From NCBI GenBank assembly GCA_029706075.1, contig JAINUG010000174.1, positions 1 to 64,000 of the forward strand: 64,000 nt of DNA. The letters are read 5' to 3'. This document shows positions 31,701 through 42,700 of this stretch, one piece after another (position 1 is the stretch's first letter; the number at the start of each line of letters is the position of its first letter). The position numbers and the translations under genes are program-made. The notes under the pieces were generated by a model. That model was not told the DNA's origin, made no database searches, and worked only from the letters and a program-made list of their open reading frames with translations. The DNA comes from Aldrovandia affinis (Eukaryota; Chordata; Actinopteri; Notacanthiformes; Halosauridae).

Positions 31701-34700
31701 TGAAGAAGAGGATCTTGTCAGGCGAGCCGCTGGACCAGCTCCGCCCCATTTCAGTGAACTCCCAGAGGATTGTGTCTGAGGCCCTGTACGTCCCTGACAA
31801 GGTGTGTCATCTGCACAGAGTCTAGAGCACAAATGCTGTCAGCTGGCCCCAGAAGAACTATTCCAGATTTGGTTTCGGTTCGTTGTACTGTCAGTGTAGG
31901 GTCAGTTTGGGACCTGGAAAACCCTCAAATGCCTTTAGCTCAGTTTCACAACTGCATGTTGGAAACACTACCCTTACCACTGGTGCTCGGATCATTCATG
32001 GCATGTTTCATAACTGACTTTTACGAACAGACTTTTACAGCAGAACATTGTCATTAAATATGCCCAGCTGCATAAACAATGTTTGATTCATGACCGCTCA
32101 CCCAACCATTTAATGGATAGATCTCTTACATTTGTATTGTGTCCCGTTTTGTTTAAATACTGCTTGTCTACATGACCAGCTTGTTTCTTTACAGTTGACT
32201 GAGGTGTACCTACCACTGCTCAACTCAATACTTTTCCACACTTATTTTTCTGTAGATAATTATGGATTCGTGGTCTGAAGATGAACCTCTAAGGTAAGTA
32301 CCCTCTGCTTCCTGCTCATAAGTAATAATAAAACATATTTGCTGTGTAATTGTACATCCACTTCAGCATGTGCAAAACCCCCCAAAAACATAAACAGGCC
32401 GTTCAGCCTATCAAGGCTTACGTACAGACTAGCATGCGTTTGGCACTGTGTCAAGCCTGACGCTCCACTGTAAAGTGCTGAGGCCCTGCCCTGTACTTGT
32501 CCTGTTTTCTAGGACTGACCAGAGGGGCCCCCAGCAGCTTGCTCACCATGATGAAGGAGAAGGAGAAGGAGGAAGCGCTCCTGCATGCAGGAGCACTGAA
32601 TCCCCGCAGGTATGAGTGCGTATGCTTTGAAGGGCAGTCGGGTGAACTTCAGGTGCACCATTAAGGTGAGCTTCTCCCACTCGATTTCTGGGTTACAGTT
32701 CACAGGGAGTGAGCAGGCCTCCAGTCCTTCTGTGAACTAGGAGGTGAGAGGGGCTTGCGGATCCATCAGTGTTTGGGAATGTTTGAAGCTGCCGCAGTAG
32801 TTTCCACACAGGAGCATAGGTCCCCCACACCCCCTAGAATTCACCATGCTTATTGTATTGAAATGCTCCATTTTAACATTCGGAGGCATGCATTCACACC
32901 TTATTTTTACACAGCAACACCAACAATGCCACCCCTACTAATTCAACTTCAAATTAAACCAAGGGAGGGGGGTGGACGGAGTGTCATACATTTGACCATT
33001 TCTTTATTTTGTTTTCTTGCTGCTTTTCTCCCAATTTGGTAGCCAATTATACCCTCTATTTTTTTTCCCGATTTACCTTCCCCACACGAGTCCACTGCTT
33101 GTCTCTGAGTATGGATGTGTGTGTATATATGTGTATATATGTGTGTGTGTGTATATATATATATATACACACACAATTGTATATAATCTGTGTTATCATA
33201 AAATAATTCCTTTTATGATAAAGCAAAAGTAGTGATGGTGATGTGGGTAGGAGGAGCAGGAGGAAAGTAGCTGACCTGTTGAGGGCCATGTTTTAATGCA
33301 TCTCTCTCTCTGTCTCATCTATCTGATAGAGAGGGCAGATTCATGGTGCTCCAGTGCTGAGGCCCAGGCCTGGAAGAGCGGGCACTGGCCTCACACTGCA
33401 GCCGGGGCCCTCCGTCGGCCACAGACGCGGTAAGGCACCCGGCCGCTGAAACTGAGCCTTAATTTGTTTCATAACAGCTTTGTCAATTTTGTTTCAGTGC
33501 GAATATGTTAGAGAGACCGGCTCGTGTCTTTCAGGGGGAGCCAAAGACCTAGACTCGAGTGAGGCGTGGTACGATGCAGAGGAGGAGATTGGACCTGACA
33601 AACGGAGTCTGAAGAAGGAGTCGCAGGACGGAGTGGAAGAAGGTAGTGAAAGTGGGCGGTGGAGTACTGGTTGACCGCACCTTTTCATGTGGTGTATATC
33701 GGGGCTCTTTTTTGTTCCGTCTCATGCTTACATTTGTTCTACAGGAACGTTTGGCAAAGGGAAGAGTGATCACAACAACTGTTTCCTGTGTGTCACAGAC
33801 CTCCCCGGTGATGTCACAGAGGTAATGTAAGCCGAGTGTGTGTGTGTGGGGGTGGGGGGGGGATACGCATATATTTTATCAAAGGTGTAATCCAATTGAT
33901 TGACCTCTAGGTGGCAGTGTTTTCAAGCAAATGTTTCACCTTCTCTTTAGGACGAGGTGACGTTGTTTTTCAAAAAGTATCAAGTGTCCGAAGTCAGCAC
34001 AACAACTTTTAGCGATGGCCTCAGGTAAGGTTCGAATGAAATGGGTTACTGTGTGAGCCACAATTGTATATTCTGTTCATGTGCGTGTAATGAAACGGGA
34101 GTTATTAAATCTGAGGGAGATGTTTTGTGCTGCCTGAGGAGTTTCACAGGGGAAACGAGACTACTTCCTGAAATGATCATTGTGAAGAAATGTTCGACTG
34201 TCCGCACAGTAGCGTCCTGCATTTTTGACGCCTGTAGATTCCACTTTACATACCGGATGGTCCAACATAATTTTAATGTCAATGCGTTCTCTTCTCCTGA
34301 GACGGAACGGCTCAAATGGCCATGCCTGTGAAATAAAGAGGAAGCCTGCTTCTTAAAAATTAAGAAATTCCTTTTAAATGCCCTGAGGCTAGGTATAGGG
34401 GAAAAAACTTGGGCTAAGAAGTCAGATTTGCAAAAGGGAAACAAGGAAATGTTTATTAACGAGACCTTTTGCAGTCTAAACAAAAATGCCTTGTGATTGG
34501 ATGTACAGTACACTGAACACTGAACATTTTGTCAGTGAATAGAACACTGGTTGTGTCTCCATTGAGAGGGGTGAAAATAATTTATCTTTTGGAGAAGCTG
34601 CTGTTCTGTTCTATCAGTAATGCCATTCCTGCTCTAAAAATATTTGTGTATACATATCAGAGAAAAGATATCAGGATTTTGACGTAGGAAAGGCCACCGT

Positions 34701-36715
34701 GACAGACTTATAACTTTGGCTGGGAATATCAAACTTTGCCTTGACTGCAAAACACTGAACTGTGCACTCATCAAATGGCCCACTGTTGTAGCCAGAGTTT
34801 ATTTGGGTTCAATGAAGAAAGTTAATTATGAAATTGTATTTTTGTCATTTGTTTGCCTCAGAGCCAGCTTTTCAGAATGTTTTTAGATGTTTTATTGTAT
34901 TCAATGATGCATTGAATATTTCAAGTGGAGAGAAAGAGTGATCAGGCTAGCTAACATAACTATTGTTATGCTAGGCAAAAGCTAACATTAGCTAGCATGC
35001 AACCCCCCTTAGCCAGATGAGATTTTATTCTTAAAATGAATTAGAAACATCTAATATTTGATATTATATGTTTATTGACATCAGTGACAAGTTAGCTAGC
35101 TAGCTAGTAACAAAAACATGGTCACGAAATGTCGTTATTTTAAACAACCAGACTTTTCATGAAGCGAGAAGGCTAAATAAAGAATGACATGCGTCAGCGG
35201 ACTAATTTGCCTAATCTTTGCGGTTCTTTAGACCCCTGTGGAAACGCAGCCTACAATGGACTGAAGGAACCTTTTAGTTCCTTGAAAATAGTCCCTGGGA
35301 CTAAAAGTTCCGGGGACTTTTTGGTGAAAACATGGCTTTAGAGGCAAAAAGTTCCCTTCAAAATATAAATGAATTTCCTACCCTGCCACAACATTATGGG
35401 AATGTTATGATACTCTGGATTACTACTGTAAACCGCTGCCTGACCTGGCAAGGGCTTCAGAACCTTGAATGAATGAATGAGTGAAGATATGGATGGTGCT
35501 CATGATGATGACTATAGCCTCGCTCCTCTTTCCCACAGGATGGCCGTTGTGAAGATGGCCTGTCCCAGCCGCGCCGAGGCGGCAGCGAGGGAGCTGAATG
35601 GCCACAACATCCGAGGGCACGCCATCAGAGTGACCAGCGTTCGCGCGCACATCCACACATCAGCGGAGCCTCGGAGGGGAGGGGCAAATCCCAACTCCGG
35701 CCCCCTTCCCGGGGCGGGGTGCGCAACGGATGCCCAGGGTCCCGGAGGTTCCAGGAGCGACACGGCCACGGTGACGACCAAGGTGGGTACGGCAGAGATG
35801 CGCGCTTCGGAGCTGGGACGGTCAGCTGGAAGCGTCTTTGGTTCCGTCTTGATCATAAAGGAAGGATGACACCATGCATGTTGTTGCTCATAGAAACAGT
35901 CCCATGATAGCAGTTTATTTGATATGTTCATGTATGCTTCTCAGAATATTTCCTGACCTCTGATGCTGGTTTCTGTTGGGTAGCTAACCAGCGGACCAGC
36001 CAGTAACGCCATTCTTGCTCTAAAAGCATTTGCATGTGTATACATGCGCACAGTGCACAGCATGTGGGTGTTCATTTCATTTATTTCCTACGGCCTACCA
36101 TGTATTAATACACATCTTGTGAGTCGCTCTGGATAAGAGCGTCTGCTAAATGCTTAAAATGTAAAATGTATTTCATGTAGTACTACTCCAACTTTGCTGC
36201 ATGTATCTAGCTAGCTATGCATGTGTCAATTAAAACTAATACTGTTGCGTTTGCAAGGTTTGGTTTCTCCTAGAGTAAAATTGATCTTCAGGTAGTTTGC
36301 CATTCCGCATTTTGAGTCCACGGAGGTCACGTTTGTTTCCCCATTGTGTATCTGAGTCACCTGAGTTCTACCACAGGTCAACGTACTGGTCAGCCTGCTG
36401 ACCGGCAAGTCACAGCAGCTCCCGTCTGTCCCACAGCCCCTCCGCCACCGGCTGGAGAAGCTGATGAACATCCAGGACTCGCCCACGCCCTCGGGCACCT
36501 GTGTCCCCCAGCACTACGCCACCATGGGCAGCTTCGACACCCTGATGGCCCGGCTGTCAGAGCGCCACCCAGAGGCGGAGCGGGAGAGGATCGTGGGCGC
36601 TCTGCTGGAGCTGCGGGCCCAGCAACAGGGCCTCCTCAGCGGCCTGCCACTGAACACCATCGTGGAGATGACCTCTGACCTCCTGTCACGCCCCTCCACA
36701 TCCAAGGCGGTGTGA
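25729..36715 (+). CDS. rbm44: RNA-binding motif protein 44
   Basis: Eighteen coding exons, frame-consistent throughout, giving about 1150 residues (human RBM44 is about 1050). Exons: 25729-25855, 26905-27001, 27112-27218, 27902-27979, 28097-28172, 28740-29014, 29313-30541, 30817-30878, 31078-31236, 31636-31801, 32256-32293, 32513-32609, 33330-33429, 33535-33642, 33745-33821, 33951-34024, 35539-35782, 36377-36715. In order: an N-terminal region with FLELTDPKLLGWYLSLP; a Cys cluster at about 215-237 (CNNC...CRLC); a long acidic, low-complexity segment (exon 7); VYMADLDYFTE; another Cys-rich helix (exon 9); a predicted coiled coil (exon 10); one RRM at about 920-992 with RNP2 FLCVTDLP; and a C-terminal helical region (ALLELRAQQQGLLSGLP) of the TTC3/DZIP3/RBM44-like type. 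RNP1 (LRMAVVKM) lacks the usual aromatics. In mammals RBM44 is a germ-cell RNA-binding protein; the role here is inferred from homology. The exon 6 acceptor was chosen by phase. Confidence 0.88.
28509..28682. mobile_element. hAT-type MITE in rbm44 intron 5 with perfect 8-bp duplication
   Basis: Begins CAGGGTTACTCAATTTTGG and ends TTTTAGTAACCCCG, flanked on both sides by GTGTATGG (28501-28508, 28683-28690). Same family as 11822-12004 (shared AATTGAACAATT and GATTGGCCAGAGTG). It ends 57 bp before the exon 6 acceptor. Confidence 0.92.
33015..33110 (-). repeat. SINE 3'-end fragment, minus orientation
   Basis: CTTTTCTCCCAATTTGGTAG and CCAATTATACCCTC are the reverse complement of the SINE tail seen at 63500-63545. 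A (TG/TA)n microsatellite (33117-33174) follows. It lies in rbm44 intron 12. Confidence 0.65.
34025..35538. other. rbm44 intron 16 with an interspersed repeat
   Basis: I see no exon in this 1.5-kb intron. About 35230-35350 carries a fish repeat with AAGGAACCTTTTAGTTCCTT and CTAAAAGTTCCGGGGACTTT. ORFs at 34041-34331 and 34046-34513 have no family resemblance. Confidence 0.55.
36105..36172 (+). repeat. SINE/LINE 3' tail fragment
   Basis: GTCGCTCTGGATAAGAGCGT followed by CTGCTAAATGCTTAAAATG is the conserved tail shared by many fish SINEs. It is in rbm44 intron 17. Confidence 0.75.
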
Positions 36716-38025
36716 GAGTGGTGAGGTCACTGTCTGCTTTAAATATTAGGCTTCTTTTTTCTGTTTGCCTCTGTTAAGCAGTCAAAGGGTACCATTCATG
36801 GAAATTGTTGTTTTTGTCTACTTTGATGTATTAAGATTTGAGCTGTAACCAGTGCAACATTGTGAATTGGAAGGTACATTGTTGCATATTGTTCAGAGTT
36901 AATGGTTGCAGTTTGTATTTTGAAATGTTATAAAACGGCTTGTTTGTTTTCAGGAAAGCCAAAGGCAATTTCTGTCTTAAGGACAGTAAACTCCTTAAGT
37001 GTTAACATTGTTTATAATGTTGGTTTGTATTTACAAGTTATTTGTATATCTGGTACTGCGTTCTTGAAAACCTTAAAGTTCTGGCCCTGGAATGTCAGAA
37101 ATTCAGTCAGTCAGGTTTTTGTTCCTAAACATAAAAAATACTATTGTTTCATTGTTATTCCTTAACAGATGCTGTTGTTCACTTTGAAATTAAGATTATT
37201 CCACTCTGTTTCCATTCATTCCTGGGGAGAAAAAAAACTTTTTTGGGTATACCAATTCATAACTTGGTCAAAATGAGTTTGTTGCAGGCAAAATGTGTGC
37301 TGGCCATTTTTGAAATGTGCACCATTTGCATCCATGTTTTTTTCCTGTAGGGGAATACTAACTAAATTCCTAAGGGCCAACTTCATCACATTTTATATTA
37401 TTTCCATAAATGTTTTTCTCTGATATGCCATCGAGTTCCAACAATAAAATGTTCTTTCCCCACACGTGTACAGTATATCTGCCAGTTGAGAAGCCAGCTT
37501 CTGTCACGCAGCATGTTTTCTGTGCTCAACGGAGAGGGAGGGAGAGATGGGAAGAGAGCGAGAGAGCGGGAGGGAGAGGCCTAAGGGAGGGGAGATTGTT
37601 TCTCTTTCAGTACCTGTCTGGACAGTCTAATCCAAAGAGGGAGATTTTTTTTTTCCTTCTTCAAACCACTGCCTTGGGGATCCTGAAGATTTAAACTCCT
37701 AGATATCTATTGATCTCTTTGAGGGATTATTCTGATGCTGCCGTGGCCACACCCAGATGCTGAACACCTGAGGTTTTGGCCAGAGAGGAGGCTTGCTCAT
37801 CCCTAGGTTTTCCAGCTCTTCAAATGACTACTTCTATTTCAGTCAGCGGGGCTGCCAGCTGCTGTTCTGTGGTGGTGTTTATTTCACATCTACACTCGCA
37901 TGACAAACCTGCCTTCTGGGAATTAAGTTATCTATTGGTCTGAACTCCATGAAAAGTGTAAACTAGTAGGGGGGGGGGGGGTCAAAGCGCAGGGCTCTTT
38001 TCTCATGTAGTATGAGGGAGTTATG
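36716..38025 (+). other. rbm44 3' untranslated region and spacer
   Basis: I see no coding exon. An AATAAA at 37443-37448 could end the transcript. 37533-37590 is a GA-rich, low-complexity tract. Confidence 0.4.
37443..37448 (+). promoter_or_regulatory. Candidate polyadenylation signal of rbm44
   Basis: AATAAA about 730 bp downstream of the rbm44 stop codon, in AT-rich sequence. There is no direct evidence of use. Confidence 0.35.
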
Positions 38026-38368
38026 ACTAGGGGAGAGGCTAGATCAGGGGTGGGCAGTCTTACCCTGTGTGGGCCGGTGTGGGTGCAGGCTTTTGTTCCA
38101 ACTGAACAGTGACACACCTGATTCCACTAATCAAAGCCCTGATTGAAGACTTCGATTAGCTGATTAGTCACTGCGCGGCTGGAACAAAAGCCTGCACCCA
38201 CACCGGCCCACACAGGGTAAGATTGCCCACCCTTGGGCTAGATGCTCCCCTTCCAGAGGACGGTATACGATTCGAGATCTGATTGGCCTGCCGGTTTTTT
38301 CGGTTTTTAACAGTGCGTACTGCGCATCTCTGTCCTGCGGAGGGGGAGCATCTAGCCTCTACCCTTCT
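38026..38368. mobile_element. Older MITE interrupted by a hAT MITE
   Basis: The left arm AGAGGCTAGAT|GCTCCCC (split by the inner element, 38034-38044 plus 38244-38250) is the inverted match of GGGGGAGCATCTAGCCTCT (38342-38360). Arms extend to GAGGAC/GTCCTGC. The inner element separates the left arm into two parts. Confidence 0.7.
38045..38235. mobile_element. hAT-type MITE, near-perfect palindrome, with 8-bp duplication
   Basis: 191 bp. Inverted arms run from CAGGGGTGGGCAGTCTTACC to GGTAAGATTGCCCACCCTTG, extending about 55 bp each side. Flanked by GGCTAGAT on both sides (38037-38044, 38236-38243). Typical of vertebrate hAT nonautonomous elements. Confidence 0.93.
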
Positions 38369-39239
38369 GACTGGCGTTCTTGTGCAGCTTTCCCTGTCAA
38401 TTAACCGACTCTAAATGTATACTGCTTTACTCCTGTAGGTGGCGCCAAACTTGAATTTGCTAGTAGGCGAGGAAAATACTGCCTCCGTGTTACTGACAGT
38501 TGCTGTCCTTTTGTATTTGTGAACTATGTGCGTGTATGTACTGTCAAACTATATATGGTAAACATGCTGCTGGCATGTTTTATATTTTTATTAGGTTACG
38601 CATTACTGATTTAGACGTATCCGCTTGCGCACAAAACAACTTGACTAAATATAAATATTCAAATTAATTATTGAAAAATATCAGCTATGCGTATTTGGAC
38701 CCGACTAAATGAAAAGGTTAAGGCAGTATTCCGAGGTTGTAAGAGTGCTTGTCAATGCTCCTTTCTGAGATTGTTCTGGCTCTCGTGTATTTGGTAATCC
38801 GTTAGAGTAGGTCACCTGACAGATAGTACTGCTGGAGAGGGCAGTTCACTCCTTCTCATAATGGATGAGGTTATGAGTTATAAAAGGTTGAGTAGCTGAA
38901 CCTGGATCTATGTGGAGGCAGACAAGTTCCCGGAGTATTAATCAACTTCCTCCCGTGGTCTGGAACCACGATTTTATTCAGCGTTAGAAGAGCGATTAAA
39001 TACACTAGTATTTTAAATGTGCATATAATCTACAAAATTAATATGATGGCGACATGTCCGAAATAGTTATATGTTTAAAAGTAGCCCATGTCTGTTGGCC
39101 TGCATTCTGTGCGTGTCAAAATGCATAAATTATAATATATGTATATTTTTTCCGTTGATGAAAATTTTATTATATATTGTTTTAATGACACTGGACGAAT
39201 GTTGAGAGAATGTTAAATCGTGTTGTTGCCTGTCTGGTC

Positions 39240-39300
39240 TATAAATGAAAGGGTTAATTGGTTCCCCCTCCCCTCTCCACCGACTTGTGGGCGGAGATTC
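39240..39300 (+). promoter_or_regulatory. Candidate itgb5 promoter
   Basis: TATAAAT at 39240-39246, then a C-rich stretch and a GC box (GTGGGCGGAG, about 39286), about 500 bp upstream of the itgb5 ATG. No transcript evidence is available. Confidence 0.35.
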
Positions 39301-39794
39301 TGGATACCAACAGTGCGCTTTCTAGACGTAACTTCAGCGGAGGAAAACGAAGACGAGAGCTTGGAATACTACAAATCCTGGAAATCAAACTTGTAATAAA
39401 GTTTGCACGCTCGCTTTGCGTTAACCTAATGGAGACAATTAAACGAGATGGTTTTTCAACGTTAAAGGATTAGCTGACTGGCCCATGCACCGTAAGAATC
39501 AAAGCAGAGTGCTCCCTATAACTTAAAACCAAGGTTGTTTAGCCGGGTAGCTCTTACTCTTCGGATTATTTATTTGATGACACAACGTTTTGTAATATTT
39601 GTTTTGAATCCATGTTTGCATAATGACTCCACGTCGCTTTGCCGGAACAGAAACGGACAAAGAGAGGGTTGCACTAGTCTGTGTCGACTGAGCGGACACG
39701 ATGTGGATTTCATGAAAGGTCTTCACCAGCTTGACATCTGTGCCAAAAACTCCACAGCTGCAAATTTCTGAAAACTCTTTATTTTCAAGAAATA

Positions 39795-42700
39795 ATGTGG
39801 AACAGAAGGCACTGGACATGCCTCACTGCGCTAAGCTATCTGATTTTAAATATATTTATTCGCAACGTTAAAGGTAAGAATTGTTCGTTTTTAGCAATAA
39901 CAATGCTGCTGGAATATTCCAGGGACTTAGATTTATCTCTTTCGTTGGTAATACTCTTGGGATATTCTGTGTATCTTGGGGTAAGTGCAAATACGTTTAT
40001 TCTATTCGCTATCAGCCTGTTTTAATAATGACTGTCTATTTGCAACATAAATAGTTGTGGATTTGTCTCAACATGATGGTTAAAGTTGTGTAAATGCTCA
40101 CATGTGTATTCGTTATGGTGTTTCGGTGTAGTTTGTACAATATTCGCTGAGTTTATAGCACGCTCTTATTCGCACCTGAACGTTTGCAGTATTTGCGGAT
40201 TCAGAGACGGTAACTACCTCCACAAACATTTGGCACGGCTGCGTGATTGATGTGTTTGCGCATGCGCTCGTGCTCCAGCTGTGTCAGCCCGTGCGTTGTG
40301 CTTTGGCTACAGTTGATGCTTTTTTTTGATCGAACCTTAAAACAAAGTTTTCTGGTGTTAATATTTTCCAATACAATAGATACATTTTTGAATAGCAATA
40401 CAACAAGCTAGCTCTTTATTATAATATACTATTTGTGGTGAGCGTTGTCACAATTTGGTATACATGTTATTTAAACGTAAACATTGACATTAGATACACT
40501 CGCGAGCATTAGTTTAGAGCGGGCGCTGCACCGTTCCACACACTTTTCATATGTGGATGTTGGTCTAATGGTATCCACCTTAATCCTGTCCATAAAATAC
40601 AGTGGTCGTTGCACTGCGTGATCTGAATGTATATATCTGAGCGATAATTATACATTTACATGGCAACGTTTGAGTTGCTTGAGAATATTGGCACATGGTG
40701 AGTTTAATTGATTTCCCATTCTTAGGTCTGAATGTTTGCACGAGCGGCAGCGCGACCTCCTGCGAGGAATGTTTGCTCCTCCACCCCAGCTGCGCCTGGT
40801 GCGCGCAAGAGGTAAGCATGTGCGACCTTCAAAAGAGCGGCAAATCTGGAAACCTGCTGATCGCTTCCGTTAACTTAGCTCTGCAATGCTAAGGGAAAAC
40901 CAGTTATCGTCCGGCCTGGTGAGCATCTTTCTGCTGTGTCATGATGCCATGGCAACGCTGGGAGAACGTTTGCTGGGTGTTAATTGGTAGTAATACTATA
41001 ATAATATATGCAATTTAGGAGACGATTTTATCCAAAGCGACTTACAGTTGTCGGTTTGTATACATTTTTCAGTATATGTGGCCCCAATGGGAAACGAACC
41101 CACAACCTAAGCGTTGTCAGCGCCATGCTCTACCCGCTGAGACACACAGAACCACGTTTTTCAGAACGTGGCGTTAAAGTCTACTAAAAACGTTTTAGCA
41201 AGGGGACACTGCGGAATAAAAACAATGAGACCATCAAGTTACATCAGAGAAGAAGCACGAAGGGCATGCAATGAGAAACCCCAGTATCCACTTAAAATGT
41301 GTGGAATGCAAAGAACACCCAGTGATGTAATTTAACACAACCTGTATCTGCAAATTCCTTAAAGCATACATAGAATTCCACATCCACAAATTATCCCCCC
41401 CCCAACTCTGTTTTTCTCCTTCACATTTGCCACCTACTGCGTTTCCTCTGAAGCCATGCAGGGCGCGGAGATCAAGTGACGGGTGTCCCGTGTGTTTTTC
41501 TACACAGGAATTTGGGAGGGCGAGGACCCTGACATCACGCTGCGACTTGAATCAGAACTTGCAGAAGAGGGGCTGTGAGGCCGGCTTCATCGAGAGCCCC
41601 AGGAGCAGCTCCACCGTCCTGCAAAACATGCCCCTGAGTTCTAAGGGCTCTGGACCAACCCAGTATGATGTCATTCAGATAATGCCGCAGAAGATCTCTC
41701 TGAGTCTCCGGCCGGGTAAGTCCTCTTCCTATTGAAATCAAGCGAGTGCACAGTAGGGATTTTAACTTCAGTGTTATTTATGAAACGATGCTGAAATACT
41801 TGTGTATATAATACTGAAATGGGATGCTAAACTAAAATGAAACCATCAGCATAAAAGGTCTTCCGCTGTCTTCACAGACATGAGCAGACATGAGAAAAAT
41901 CTATAATGTTTTGATCTGACCAAGAAATGTTGGAGAGGTTGATACATTATGCAGCAGACATTTGACTGAGAGATGTTGATAAGGTGGCACATGTTCAACT
42001 CAGAGGAAAGCGTTGGAAATTACAGACCTACAAAATGTGCTGCAACGTTGTCCACGATGCTCTTGGTTACTGGGATTCACTCTACAATGTACCTTTCTTC
42101 AGAAGGGTATATCGGTTGTGGCATGATTTGCTAAAAAAGGCAGTCCCATCCAAAGCAATCCTGTCTATAGACATGTATAGAGTAAACACAACTGAAGGTT
42201 TAGAAAAGTTTCAGAGGATGTCGCATCCAAGGACAGGATCACTTGGATGACGTTGTCTGGTATCTGCAGCTGGCACCCAGAACCTTTCCTGGGAAAGCGC
42301 ATCACTACTGACCCCCACAGGTGACCAGACGTGGTTTGAGGTACAGGTGCGCCAGGTGGAGGACTACCCTGTGGACCTGTACTACTTGATGGACCTGTCC
42401 CTTTCCATGAAGGATGACCTGGACACCATCCGCAACCTGGGCACCAAACTGGCTGAGGAGATGAAGAAGCTCACCAGCAACTTCCGCCTGGGCTTCGGCT
42501 CCTTTGTGGACAAGAACATGTCTCCCTTCTCCTACACCGCGCCCAAGTACCAGAGCAACCCCTGCAACGGGTGAGCAAGGCGTGGCCTTTACATCGGCGT
42601 ACTTATGGACCACTCTATGAATGGCCGTGCTTTTGGTACTTGCTCAGTGTTGTTGGTTTTTTTTTTTTTGGGGGCGTTATTGCAGGAGGCTGCATAAGTA

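Noticed and set aside
41984-42250. 88-codon frame in itgb5 intron 3 as a gene or extra exon
   Set aside because: No resemblance to integrins or other families; the exon 3 to exon 4 junction is already in phase without it.
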